Assembly: GCA_000967895.1 (NCBI GenBank)
Contig: FO203512.1
Location: 310,001-374,000 of the forward strand
Direction: 5' to 3'
From: Oleispira antarctica RB-8
GTDB taxonomy: Bacteria > Pseudomonadota > Gammaproteobacteria > Pseudomonadales > Oceanobacteraceae
DNA: 64,000 nt
How positions within the stretch are numbered: position 1 is the first letter of the stretch; each line of letters begins with the position of its first letter. The notes below the pieces were generated by a model, which was not told where the DNA came from, did not search any database, and saw only the letters and a list, made by a program, of their open reading frames with translations. Positions 25,194 through 34,107 of this stretch are shown in pieces. The position numbers and the translations under genes are program-made.

Positions 25194-26696
25194 ATGTTTG
25201 ATCTTTTTGCCACACTCCCGGATACCGCGATGCTATCACGCATGCAATTTGCGTTTACCATTAGCTATCACATTATATTTCCCACGATAACAATTGGTTT
25301 GTCGCTGTACTTAGCGTTTATGGAAGGCATGTGGTTAAAGACAAAGAACCTCGCGTATTTACAGCAAGTGAAATTTTGGATGAAGCCATTTGCGATTACT
25401 TTTGGTATGGGCGTTGTTTCTGGGGTTGTGCTGTCGTATGAATTTGGCACCAACTTTAGTAAGTTCTCCGAAATAGTGGGCCCGGTGCTCTCGCCTTTAT
25501 TAGCCTACGAAGTTTTAACCGCCTTTTTCTTGGAAGCAGGTTTTCTCGGTATTATGCTATTTGGTTGGAATCGAGTAACGCCTAAGGTGCATTTTGCCGC
25601 AACGTGTATCGTTGCTTTGGGTACTGTGAGTTCATCGTTTTGGATTTTGGCAGCGAACTCTTGGATGCATACTCCCGCAGGTTATGAAATTGTAAATGGA
25701 CAGTTTCAAGTAACTAGCTGGTTAGAGGTTATTTTTAATCCGTCTTTTCCGTATCGTTTAGCACATATGTTATTGGCGACCTTTTTATCGGCGTCATTGT
25801 TATTTGCGGGTGTGAACGCTTATTACTTGCTAAAGGGCACGCATAAAGAATTTGCTAAAATCGGTTTCTCCACTGCGATGTTCGCGATTCTTATTTTGGC
25901 ACCCGTACAAATATTAGTGGGCGATTTTCATGGCTTAAACGTAGCGCACCATCAGCCCGTTAAGCTTGCCGCCATGGAAGGTATTTGGAAAACAGAGAAA
26001 GGCGCGGCACTGCGTTTGTTCGCGATTCCTGATCAAGAAAATGAAACTAACCATTTTGAGCTGTCGATTCCTAAAGCCGCTAGTTTCTTGATTACTCACG
26101 ATGTAGACGGCGAGATTGCAGGTTTAGATCAGGTCGAAGAAAAAGATCGTCCACAGGTAGCGGTTGTATTTACAGCCTTCCGCATTATGTTGGGATTAGG
26201 GGGATTAATGTTACTGCTGGGTGTTGCGGGAGCCGTCGCTCGTTATAAAAAGCGTTTGTTTGATTTTAAGCCTTTATTGTATCTGTCGGTCGCCATGATT
26301 CCTGCTGGAGTGATTGCAACGCTAGCGGGTTGGTATGTTGTGGAAGTGGGTCGTCAGCCATGGTTAGTGCAAGGTTTGGTGCGTACAGCGGATGTGGTTT
26401 CACCGTTACCTGCAGAAACCGTTGCTTTCACGCTGGGCTTATTTGTCATTGTATATACCAGCTTATTTTTCACCTACATTTACTTTATACGCAAGCTGGT
26501 TTTAAAAGGACCACCTAGTTTAGATGAAGTACAAGCGTCACTGATGAATCCAGCGCTAGAAGATAATGACGATTTACCGGCTACTTTAAACCCTGCCCAA
26601 GTGGATATTGGTTATGGTCAAGAGTTGTCGGAGTACTTGCAGAGTAAAGATAAGCAGGGCAAAGATAAACAGCCACAAGATAAAGGAGAAAAATAA
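25194..26696 (+). CDS. cioA: Cytochrome bd-type (cyanide-insensitive) quinol oxidase subunit I
   Basis: 500 residues, about nine membrane helices. It oxidises quinol and reduces oxygen to water with hemes b558, b595 and d. The N-terminus LSRMQFAFTISYHIIFPTITIG (with heme ligand His26) is of the CioA type rather than E. coli CydA. The quinol loop after GDFHGLNVAHHQP is short, and GWYVVEVGRQPW is the conserved late motif. The C-terminal tail is charged and rich in Lys/Gln/Asp. It overlaps cioB by one base. A sigma54 promoter and two palindromes lie upstream. Confidence 0.93.
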   Translation: MFDLFATLPDTAMLSRMQFAFTISYHIIFPTITIGLSLYLAFMEGMWLKTKNLAYLQQVKFWMKPFAITFGMGVVSGVVLSYEFGTNFSKFSEIVGPVLSPLLAYEVLTAFFLEAGFLGIMLFGWNRVTPKVHFAATCIVALGTVSSSFWILAANSWMHTPAGYEIVNGQFQVTSWLEVIFNPSFPYRLAHMLLATFLSASLLFAGVNAYYLLKGTHKEFAKIGFSTAMFAILILAPVQILVGDFHGLNVAHHQPVKLAAMEGIWKTEKGAALRLFAIPDQENETNHFELSIPKAASFLITHDVDGEIAGLDQVEEKDRPQVAVVFTAFRIMLGLGGLMLLLGVAGAVARYKKRLFDFKPLLYLSVAMIPAGVIATLAGWYVVEVGRQPWLVQGLVRTADVVSPLPAETVAFTLGLFVIVYTSLFFTYIYFIRKLVLKGPPSLDEVQASLMNPALEDNDDLPATLNPAQVDIGYGQELSEYLQSKDKQGKDKQPQDKGEK

Positions 26697-27691
26697 TGGA
26701 TATCGCACTGGTCTACTTATTGTTAATCGGTTTTGGAGTTTTGGTGTATGTCTTATTAGATGGCTTTTCACTGGGAGTTGGTATCTTATCCCCACTGTTA
26801 AAAAATAGTGATAACAAAGCCATCGCGATGAAGAGTTTATCGCACATCTGGGACAGTAATCAGACATGGTTGGTATTTGGTGGCGTAGTACTTTTTGTTG
26901 CCTTTCCTGTGGTGTATTCGTTTGTATTGTCGAACTTATACTTACCCATTATTTTAATGCTGGTGGCGTTAATTTTTAGAGGCATTGCGTTTGAATTTCG
27001 ATTCAAATCAGATCGCAGTCAAGGGTTTTGGGATTTAAGTTTTGCGTTTGGATCTATCATTGCCACGTTCTGCCAAGGCATTATTTTGGGAGCGTTGGTC
27101 GGTGATATGTCGAGCACCAAAACGTTAGCAGATCCGGTTGATTGGTTAACTCCATTTTCGATCACTACAGGTTTTGCCCTGCTGAGTGGTTATGGTTTAT
27201 TAGGTGCGTGCTGGTTAGTACGTAAAACGGAAGCCAGTTTGCAGGTTGTTGCAAAAAAATTAGCGCAGAAATTGTTGTTCATAATGTTGGCTTTTTTTGC
27301 GGTAGTAAGCATTTGGATGTTGATCGATCAGCCTGCTGTTGCAGAGCGTTGGTTAAACTTCCCTGGTAGTTTGGCATTGTTACCCTTGCCGCTATTAAGT
27401 CTCTTTTTCGCGTATCGTTTATGGTTTATTCTGCGTGAAAGAACAGAGCCCGGTCTTAAACCTTTGGCTTATGCGATGGGGTTGTTTGCAGCGGCCTTTG
27501 GCGGCTTAGTGGCCGGTATATTCCCTTATATTATTCCAGGTCGATTGACTATTTGGGAAGCAATCGCTCCAGATAAAACGGTGTATTTTACGTTAGTGGG
27601 AATTCTAATTTTCATTCCTGTAGTTATTGCTTATAACATTTATGCTTATCGTACTTTTAGCGGTAAGACTTCTATGAAGGACGGCTACTAA
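26696..27691 (+). CDS. cioB: Cytochrome bd-type quinol oxidase subunit II
   Basis: 331 residues with about eight membrane helices. It starts with MDIALVYLLLIGFGVLVYVLLDGFSLGVGIL, whose LDGFxLGVG segment is the CydB/CioB signature, followed by WDSNQTWLVFGGVVLFVAFP. It binds no heme on its own and completes the membrane complex with CioA. Start and stop are coupled with both neighbours by single-base overlaps (TAATG). Confidence 0.93.
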   Translation: MDIALVYLLLIGFGVLVYVLLDGFSLGVGILSPLLKNSDNKAIAMKSLSHIWDSNQTWLVFGGVVLFVAFPVVYSFVLSNLYLPIILMLVALIFRGIAFEFRFKSDRSQGFWDLSFAFGSIIATFCQGIILGALVGDMSSTKTLADPVDWLTPFSITTGFALLSGYGLLGACWLVRKTEASLQVVAKKLAQKLLFIMLAFFAVVSIWMLIDQPAVAERWLNFPGSLALLPLPLLSLFFAYRLWFILRERTEPGLKPLAYAMGLFAAAFGGLVAGIFPYIIPGRLTIWEAIAPDKTVYFTLVGILIFIPVVIAYNIYAYRTFSGKTSMKDGY

Positions 27692-27819
27692 TGAAAATGC
27701 TAATAGAAAAACTTGCTTTCAAAAGCCAGTGGCTGAATGCGTTGGCTTTATACATGGTCGGTGTATTGAGCCTTGCGGTTGTGGCTTATGGCTGTAAGGC
27801 ATTATTAAACTTGTTGTAA
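27691..27819 (+). CDS. 42-residue CioZ/CydX-like single-helix subunit
   Basis: The short frame starts at the ATG that overlaps the cioB stop (TAATG) and encodes MKMLIEKLAFKSQWLNALAL and then one membrane helix (YMVGVLSLAVVAYGCK, continuing to residue 42). Size, position and the pattern Trp-then-helix-then-basic residue match the small CydX or DUF2474/CioZ proteins that stabilise bd oxidases. It is too short for usual gene finders. Translational coupling to cioB supports expression. The family is assigned by context rather than clear identity. Confidence 0.75.
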   Translation: MKMLIEKLAFKSQWLNALALYMVGVLSLAVVAYGCKALLNLL

Positions 27820-27843
27820 GGATGCTCATATCGTAATGATAAT

Positions 27844-27882
27844 AAAGGCACCGTTTCTGAGGCAGTGTCTTTTAGTCTTTTA
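27844..27882 (+). terminator. Probable terminator of the cio operon
   Basis: AAAGGCAC pairs with GTGTCTTT (one G-U pair) around a 13-nt loop, followed by TTAGTCTTTTAC. It lies 24 nt after the small subunit gene. Confidence 0.6.
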
Positions 27883-27931
27883 CAAAAAAATGATTATATA
27901 AATCATCTTTCACAGAACTTTTACTCTTAAG

Positions 27932-27968
27932 TAGTGCATAACTCTGGCCGATACAGAGTTATGCACTA
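27932..27968. repeat. Perfect 15-bp hairpin downstream of the cio operon
   Basis: TAGTGCATAACTCTG and CAGAGTTATGCACTA are exact reverse complements around the 7-nt loop GCCGATA. A TTTAAAAAAA tract follows. It could be a second, bidirectional terminator or a small intergenic palindrome; 65-110 bp further on lies the GC-rich CCGTC-CAT-GACGG mini-hairpin. Confidence 0.6.
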
Positions 27969-28077
27969 TTTAAAAAAATGTTGCTACTGTGTTAAATCAG
28001 CTCGCGAAGCCGTCCATGACGGACACAGCTCGACAGCCTTCGTTGGCACAAGCAGCGATGACGAGCCTGTGCGCCCT

Positions 28078-28496
28078 AGCGTAAGTGAAAAATTTTTTTC
28101 TGGCAGTGGTCTTAATTTAGAACTCAGTCTTGCTTCTGGGCAAGAGATTGAATTGAATATTCGTATTAACCAAGCGTGACGATCAAGCGGCGATATACGG
28201 GCAAATGAATTATCAGTGATTATTGGATCAAGTGGATAGGGCAATGTCTGTTATGGATGACAAACAGCAAGGCAAAGAATTGTCTGATTTTTAAAGTCAG
28301 ATATCCATGCATTATTTTCTATAGCAAGTTTGGGCAATCAATTATTACAAGAACTCGGTGCTTCTGCTGATCAGGCGACGACGATTATTGGTCGTAGTAT
28401 TCAGGTATTAGCAAGTGATCATCAGTCGGGATCTCCTTCGAGCGTCAACAGGCAATTTATGAATATAAAGATCGTGATGATGTGTATTTACAATAA
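28078..28496 (+). pseudogene. Frameshifted remnant of an unknown protein gene
   Basis: Reading the plus strand in pieces gives one continuous protein-like sequence: GSGLNLELSLASGQEIELNI in one frame. RDDQAAIYGQMNYQ, stop (28217), LLDQVDRAMSVMDDKQQGKE follows in the next. LKSDIHALFSIASLG and QLLQELGASADQATTIIGRS lie in a third, and FERQQAIYEYKDRDDVYLQ with the final stop (28494) in another. That requires about three frameshifts (near 28172, 28291 and 28430) and one nonsense codon. I do not recognise the family. A small hairpin ATATGGC/GCCATAT at 28498-28514 follows the stop. The start of the original gene is not clear. Confidence 0.65.
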
Positions 28497-28596
28497 AATA
28501 TGGCTTTGCCATATAACTGTCTTTAACTCGTAGTGTTGCTGACATCTTATCCCTGTTTAATGATGATAATTAAATACCGTTGATCAGGGAGATCAC

Positions 28597-31131
28597 ATGA
28601 ATAGGAAAATTATTTATTCACTGCTCGCATCACTAGGTTGTGTTACAGCACACTCAAGTTTTGCAAACCTCACGATTAATGAAGTAGACGCAGATCAATC
28701 AGGTATTGATTCTTCTGAGTTTATTGAGCTTTATGATGGCGGCATCGGCGAAACATCATTAACGGGTTATAGTTTGGTTTTTTATAATGGCAGTAATGAT
28801 CAAAGTTATCGTACAGTCGATTTAAATAATTTATCAACCAATTCTAACGGCTATTTTGTTATCTGTGGTGATGACAGTTTGGTTGAAAATTGTGATTTGG
28901 ATCTAACACCTAATACCAATCTTATTCAAAACGGTGCTGATGCCGTTGCATTATTTCAAGCACAGGCGTCGGAATTTCCTAATGGTAGCCAGGTTACTAA
29001 TGCTCATCTTATTTCCGCTCTGGTTTATGATACCAACGATAATGATGATCTTGGTTTGTCGGTATTGCTTACAGGAGGTGCTGTTCAGGTAAATGAAAAT
29101 CAAGCGGGTAATAAAGACTTTGAATCTATTCAGGCTTGTTCTGAATGGACAACGGCTTTACCGACGCCGGGTCTAGACAATCAATGTGAGCCCGTAGAGC
29201 CCATTAGTGATTTAGGCGAGTGTGGTGAGACGAATCAGAGTGCATTTAATTACATAAGCACAGTACAGGGTGATATGAGTGATGTGTATTCGGATGCGAG
29301 TTTACTATTAGACCAATACGTTATAATTGAAGCTATTGTGACGACTGATTTACAAGGTGGACCATTAGCCAATGGTGATACGTCTTATCAATACAGTGGT
29401 TACTGGCTGCAAGAAGAAATTGCAGATTATGATGATAATGACAATACCTCAGAAGGTGTCTTTGTCTACGACTTTTCTAATGACGTAAATGTCGGCGATA
29501 AAGTCCGCTTACTTGCTCAAGTGGCTGAATTCAATCAGGTGACCCAGTTAAAATCAGTGCAGGAAATGAAAGTTTGCTCGCAAAATAATCATTTACCTGA
29601 TGCGATTAGCCTTTCCTTACCGGTCAATTCACTCACCGACTTTGAAGCATTGGAAGGCATGTTAGTGAGTAATGCTCAGCACTTAGTGATCAGTGATTTA
29701 TACGGTACAGGCTATGGTTTAGGTAATTACGGGCAGTTTGTTGTGTCTTCAAAATTACATTTTCAACCGACTGAAATAGCGCTGCCAATGTCTGAAGAAG
29801 CGCAGGCGATATCAGAGGCTCGCTTGTTGGATGTATTATTAATTGATGACGGCGTATCAAAATCGTATCCAAGTTTTATTCCTTTTCCAGATAGCAGTGG
29901 TTTATCTGCCGACAACCCAATGCGTATAGGTTATACCGTTCCTCAGGTAGCAGGCGTTCTGCATGCCTATCGAAACAATTATACGCTGGTACCTTCCGCT
30001 ATTACGATTGATCCAACACATGCGCGTACACTTGAACCAGTAAAAGATACCAATGCTAATTTAATTATTGCCGGTATGAATGTGCTTAATTATTTTAATG
30101 GCGATGGCTTAGGGGGAGGGTTTCCAACTGCACGCGGAGCAAGAACAGCAGAAGCTTTTGATATGCAAAGTAAAAAAATAGTTGCGGCTCTGCAAGCGAT
30201 CGATGCCGATATTATTGGATTGATGGAATTGGAAAATGATGGGTTCTCTAGTAATAGCGCCATTCAAAATCTGATGAGTGAGCTAAATCAAGTTCAGCGA
30301 GCAGGTAATGAATATCGTTTTGTGAATCCTTTTCCTGATGAACCGGGAAAACTGATGGGTACTGATGCCATTACTGTGGGTTTATTATATCGTCCAGGTA
30401 AGGTGTCTTTAATGGGCGAGACCGTTATTTTGAATAGCGTAAACTCACCATTAGATGATGACGGCGAGCCACTGTTTGATGATAGTAAAAATCGACCATC
30501 ATTAATTCAAACATTTAACTTTGATCATCAAAAATTCACTTTGTCGGTGAACCATCTAAAATCCAAAGGTTCTCGCTGTGGAGAAGTAAACGAAGGTAGT
30601 GATGGTCAAGCGAGCTGTAATATTATGCGCACTCGGGCTGCTGAAGGTTTGAGTCAATTTCTAGCGACAAATCCAACGGGTATTAAAACGAAAGAGATTA
30701 TGATTCTTGGGGATCTAAATGCCTATAGCAAAGAAGATCCAATGCAGACATTTTATTCTCATGGTTTTGCCAATTTAAAATACACCGATAAAGCAACAGA
30801 AGCCCAACCTTATTCTTATTCTTTCTCAGGATTTTTAGGCAGCCTTGATCATGCGCTCGCAAGTGAGTCTTTGCTTGAACATGTTGTGAGTGTTGATGCT
30901 TGGCATATCAATTCGGTAGAGGATAGCTTGATGGATTATCAGACGGAAGAGAATGGGCAAAACTATGACTCTATCGACCATTATGCGGAACCGGATGCGT
31001 ATCGCTCATCAGATCATGATCCTATTGTTGTTTCTTTAGATATGCCAGGAGGTCATTTAGGATTTTTTGGCTTGGCATTGTTGAGCGCATTAGCATTTAG
31101 CAGAAAAACATCAATGGAAGATGCTAGATAG
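28597..31131 (+). CDS. exeM: Extracellular endonuclease, ExeM/NucH family, with lamin-tail domain and GlyGly-CTERM tail
   Basis: 844 residues. A Sec signal peptide (1-23) is followed by a lamin-tail-like domain (about 24-190, LTINEVDADQSG, SEFIELYDGG) and an OB-fold-like middle region (about 210-350). An endonuclease/exonuclease/phosphatase domain (about 490-815) carries LMELENDGF, NHLKSKGSRC, GDLNAYSKED and the catalytic YRSSDHDPIVV. The end is a GlyGly-CTERM-type sorting tail: GG at 818-819, a hydrophobic helix and RK. Homologues such as Shewanella ExeM degrade extracellular DNA for phosphate or biofilm control. GGGAG lies 7 nt before the start. It is transcribed alone. Confidence 0.9.
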   Translation: MNRKIIYSLLASLGCVTAHSSFANLTINEVDADQSGIDSSEFIELYDGGIGETSLTGYSLVFYNGSNDQSYRTVDLNNLSTNSNGYFVICGDDSLVENCDLDLTPNTNLIQNGADAVALFQAQASEFPNGSQVTNAHLISALVYDTNDNDDLGLSVLLTGGAVQVNENQAGNKDFESIQACSEWTTALPTPGLDNQCEPVEPISDLGECGETNQSAFNYISTVQGDMSDVYSDASLLLDQYVIIEAIVTTDLQGGPLANGDTSYQYSGYWLQEEIADYDDNDNTSEGVFVYDFSNDVNVGDKVRLLAQVAEFNQVTQLKSVQEMKVCSQNNHLPDAISLSLPVNSLTDFEALEGMLVSNAQHLVISDLYGTGYGLGNYGQFVVSSKLHFQPTEIALPMSEEAQAISEARLLDVLLIDDGVSKSYPSFIPFPDSSGLSADNPMRIGYTVPQVAGVLHAYRNNYTLVPSAITIDPTHARTLEPVKDTNANLIIAGMNVLNYFNGDGLGGGFPTARGARTAEAFDMQSKKIVAALQAIDADIIGLMELENDGFSSNSAIQNLMSELNQVQRAGNEYRFVNPFPDEPGKLMGTDAITVGLLYRPGKVSLMGETVILNSVNSPLDDDGEPLFDDSKNRPSLIQTFNFDHQKFTLSVNHLKSKGSRCGEVNEGSDGQASCNIMRTRAAEGLSQFLATNPTGIKTKEIMILGDLNAYSKEDPMQTFYSHGFANLKYTDKATEAQPYSYSFSGFLGSLDHALASESLLEHVVSVDAWHINSVEDSLMDYQTEENGQNYDSIDHYAEPDAYRSSDHDPIVVSLDMPGGHLGFFGLALLSALAFSRKTSMEDAR

Positions 31132-31174
31132 AAAAGGACGGCATAGCCGCTGATAATCGATAGTGACGTTTGAG

Positions 31175-31198
31175 TGGGTAGTGTCGTTATACTACCCA
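31175..31198. terminator. Terminator-like hairpin between convergent genes
   Basis: TGGGTAGT and ACTACCCA form an 8-bp stem with an 8-nt loop, followed on the plus strand by TTCCTCATTATT. It lies in the 77-bp gap between the nuclease gene and the convergent GGDEF gene, so it may serve either. Confidence 0.55.
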
Positions 31199-31208
31199 TT
31201 CCTCATTA

Positions 31209-33029
31209 TTAGTCGTTTGATGACGAAAGCGCAGATGGATCGTTATCTTCATATACTACTTGGTTGCGGCCGTGATCTTTAGCGACGTATAAAAAATCAT
31301 CGGCTTGTTTTAACAACATATCCTCGCCTTCGTAATGAGAAGGAATAACAGATGCTAGGCCAATACTGATTGTCACTGAGAAAGTATTCTCTTGCCATTC
31401 AACTTGCAGATCAGCAATAGATTGTCGAATTTTTTCTGCAACTTGATAAGCACCTTCTTGCGGAGTACTGGGCAGCAGTACAGTAAACTCCTCGCCTCCA
31501 TAACGACTAACAGCATCACTTGATCGTTGCATAACGTCTTTAATGCTTTTAGCAACGGCTTGTAATACAACATCACCGGCTTGATGGCCATAATTATCAT
31601 TGAATGACTTGAAGTGGTCGATATCGATAATTAACAGCGCGATGTTTGATTTATCACGATAGGCACGGCGATATTCTGAAGGGAATTTTCTATCAAAATA
31701 ATGGCGATTTTTCACTTGAGTTAACGAGTCTGTTATTGAAGCTGTTTGTAGATGATCGTTTAATAGTTCTAATTCTTCTGTGCGTTCACGCACCTTATTG
31801 TCGAGTTCTTGATTGGCTTTGATTTGAATGTCGAGCATTTTTTGCTGAGCAACTAAGCGCTTTTTACGCTCATTATTAATTCGGTCAGCCAAACCTAAAG
31901 CGAGTAATAGAACTTCTAGTATTGCGCCTATTTCGATGGCATGTTCTGTTAGCGCATTGATAGGAAGCAAGCCGAATTTTTGCCCTCCGTAGAGCAGAAA
32001 GCCAACCAGTACTGTTGTCCAGGCAATAATGAACAGCATTATTTCTCGGCTTTTAGTGCGTAACCATTCTTGCAAGGTTGTGGATATAGAAATGGCAGCG
32101 GCCATAATAGAAAGAGCAGCCCCAACCCTAATCATTATGGCGTAAGGCAGTATCAAGGCAGCCAGAGAGTAAATGAGTGTAATCCAAATAAATAACAAAA
32201 TAAGTCGGTTCAAACCTGGCCGAATGGTTGCTAATTTCAAAAATGTTGAGCTGAATAATGCGGCGAAAATAATAGTGGGGCCTATTAAAAAGACGACGGA
32301 GAGCTCATGTATTCTCGGGCTGTTGGGCCATAAAAGTTGATACCCCCAGCCATGAATACTGGCCATAAATAGAGTGAACGAAGCGATATACAATACGTAA
32401 TATAAATAAGTGCGTGCGCGAACAATAAAGAAAATAACTGAATTGTAAAAAAGCATACTTAATAAAATCGCATAGAAGGCGGCACTAATCGCATTCTCAG
32501 TTGCTGCGTTTTGCCAGAAATGACTTTCTGTTTGTAATGAAAGTGCAAGCTGCAACGAGCTGGTCGTTTGTACGTGAAGGTAGATCGAATACTCTTGATC
32601 TGTATGAAGATCTAATGGAAATACAAAAGTCGGTTGTTGAATGGGGCGCTGAGCAAAGGGCAGAGTATCTCCGCTATGAAACTCTTGAACGACCTGATTA
32701 TCGGCGAGTAAATAAACGTCAATGTTATCCAATAATGGATAATTGCTGCGTAAGAACCATTGAGTATTTGAATCGTGTATGTTTTGTATAGGGATTTTGA
32801 ACCAGAAGTGTCGCTCATTAAAACCAAAGCTGGCATCTTTGAGGTTGATGTCATTCCAAATAGATTCCTCTTGTTGACGCACCTCGTCTAGTGATAAAAC
32901 GTCATCATGGCTAAAGTATTTTGCTAGGCCAAAATAGCTTGGTTGTGGTTCGTTATGAATAAATTGACTTGTGAATCCAAAAAAAGATGCACTGAGCAAA
33001 ATAAGAATAAATCCAAGCTGTTTCAGCAT
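31209..33029 (-). CDS. 7TM-DISM diguanylate cyclase
   Basis: 606 residues. A signal peptide is followed by a periplasmic 7TMR-DISMED2-like beta domain (about 35-165) and seven membrane helices (about 180-385). A coiled coil follows (about 385-425), then a GGDEF domain (about 430-595). The active site reads YGGEEF. The product-inhibition site RSSD lies five residues before it, as in feedback-controlled cyclases. It should make cyclic di-GMP in response to an extracytoplasmic ligand, perhaps a sugar. It is transcribed alone; the next gene is divergent. Confidence 0.92.
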   Translation of the reverse strand: MLKQLGFILILLSASFFGFTSQFIHNEPQPSYFGLAKYFSHDDVLSLDEVRQQEESIWNDINLKDASFGFNERHFWFKIPIQNIHDSNTQWFLRSNYPLLDNIDVYLLADNQVVQEFHSGDTLPFAQRPIQQPTFVFPLDLHTDQEYSIYLHVQTTSSLQLALSLQTESHFWQNAATENAISAAFYAILLSMLFYNSVIFFIVRARTYLYYVLYIASFTLFMASIHGWGYQLLWPNSPRIHELSVVFLIGPTIIFAALFSSTFLKLATIRPGLNRLILLFIWITLIYSLAALILPYAIMIRVGAALSIMAAAISISTTLQEWLRTKSREIMLFIIAWTTVLVGFLLYGGQKFGLLPINALTEHAIEIGAILEVLLLALGLADRINNERKKRLVAQQKMLDIQIKANQELDNKVRERTEELELLNDHLQTASITDSLTQVKNRHYFDRKFPSEYRRAYRDKSNIALLIIDIDHFKSFNDNYGHQAGDVVLQAVAKSIKDVMQRSSDAVSRYGGEEFTVLLPSTPQEGAYQVAEKIRQSIADLQVEWQENTFSVTISIGLASVIPSHYEGEDMLLKQADDFLYVAKDHGRNQVVYEDNDPSALSSSND

Positions 33030-33180
33030 TTTTGAGCTATATCACGATAATGAAAGATAACTAAAGTATAGTCAGTTTATTTAGAAACGATCGTTCACTT
33101 ATTGAATTAAGCATTATTAATGAAATGGGTACGTTATAATAAAATCATTCGATTGACACATTTGTTTTGGAGTAGACGAC

Positions 33181-34014
33181 ATGGGTTTTAGTGGTACTAA
33201 TCGGCACTGGTTCATCATTGGGGCTGAGTTTCCTGTGGGTCAATGTTTGGCTGACTTAGCCAGTGAGTTAGCACTTCCTTACAGCTCTCGTCGATTGGAT
33301 AGTCGACAACCACTTTCTGTGCCTTTGGGGGTAGCTTCAGCACCCTTGGCGATTTTGGCCGCTTCTGGAGAAGAGGCCGATGCTATAGAGCATTTAGAAG
33401 CATGGATTGAACTACTAATAGAACAAGATATCCCCATTGTTTTGTTATCGTCTGCCAAGGTTTTTGATTATAACGAGGTTGGCAGTCTTGAAAATGACGA
33501 AATGACCGGAGATAAACGTTTAATCGCGTTGGAGAATCTGGCTCGTCAGCAGCTAAGACATTTGATTATTCGTGTTAACCAACCCTTTAGTTTGTTAGCG
33601 GGGGACTTTGCTGTACAGCTTTTGGCTAAGGCTCGCAGTGAGGGTAGCTTAACCCTAGATAACCTAATTCGCATTGCTCCCACTCCAGCTGACGATATTG
33701 CGCAAGTTATTCATGCGTTATTACAGCAAATTGGTTGCGATGAATCGTTATGGGGTACCTATCACTATTGCAGTGTAGAGAGTACGACGGAGTATGCGTT
33801 TGCCGAAGTCTTGCTTGCGGAAGCGCGTCAGTATGAAGATCTGGCTCATGTAACGCTCGCAGAGTTAGATGATGATAAATGTCGCCCCAGTGAAACTATT
33901 TTAGACAGTAAGCTCATCAAGCATAACTTTGGCATTAAACCTAAGCCATGGCGCAAAGCACTCAGTCGTTTAATTCGTCGTTATTATCGCGCTAACGATA
34001 AAAGTGATTCTTAA
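33181..34014 (+). CDS. RmlD-like NAD(P)-binding sugar-nucleotide reductase family protein
   Basis: 277 residues with weak similarity in layout to dTDP-4-dehydrorhamnose reductases of the SDR superfamily: an N-terminal nucleotide-binding region (WFIIGAEFPVGQCLADLA), a middle IVLLSSAKVFDYNEVG and a later HLIIRVNQPFSLLAGDFAV. TPADDIAQVIHALLQQ and the C-terminal LDSKLIKHNFGIKPKPW are usual for sugar-nucleotide-binding members. The glycine-rich loop lacks the normal GxxGxxG pattern and no YxxxK is seen, so catalytic activity is doubtful. Neighbours give no clear pathway. Confidence 0.65.
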   Translation: MGFSGTNRHWFIIGAEFPVGQCLADLASELALPYSSRRLDSRQPLSVPLGVASAPLAILAASGEEADAIEHLEAWIELLIEQDIPIVLLSSAKVFDYNEVGSLENDEMTGDKRLIALENLARQQLRHLIIRVNQPFSLLAGDFAVQLLAKARSEGSLTLDNLIRIAPTPADDIAQVIHALLQQIGCDESLWGTYHYCSVESTTEYAFAEVLLAEARQYEDLAHVTLAELDDDKCRPSETILDSKLIKHNFGIKPKPWRKALSRLIRRYYRANDKSDS

Positions 34015-34107
34015 ATTTAATAAAGCGTTAACTTCGCATTACCGCAGGTTCATATTGGCAGCCGTGTTTATATGAAGCTGTACTGAAAAAGATTATAGAG
34101 AGAAACC

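Noticed and set aside
27934-28179. 81-codon frame downstream of the cio operon taken as a gene
   Set aside because: Its start lies inside the 15-bp hairpin, its first half has no coding character, and its second half is one of several frames of the pseudogene at 28078-28496.
28330-28533. 67-codon frame taken as a separate gene
   Set aside because: Its first part continues a pseudogene frame that is open from upstream without a start codon, and its end diverges from the pseudogene after a frameshift; no Shine-Dalgarno is seen.
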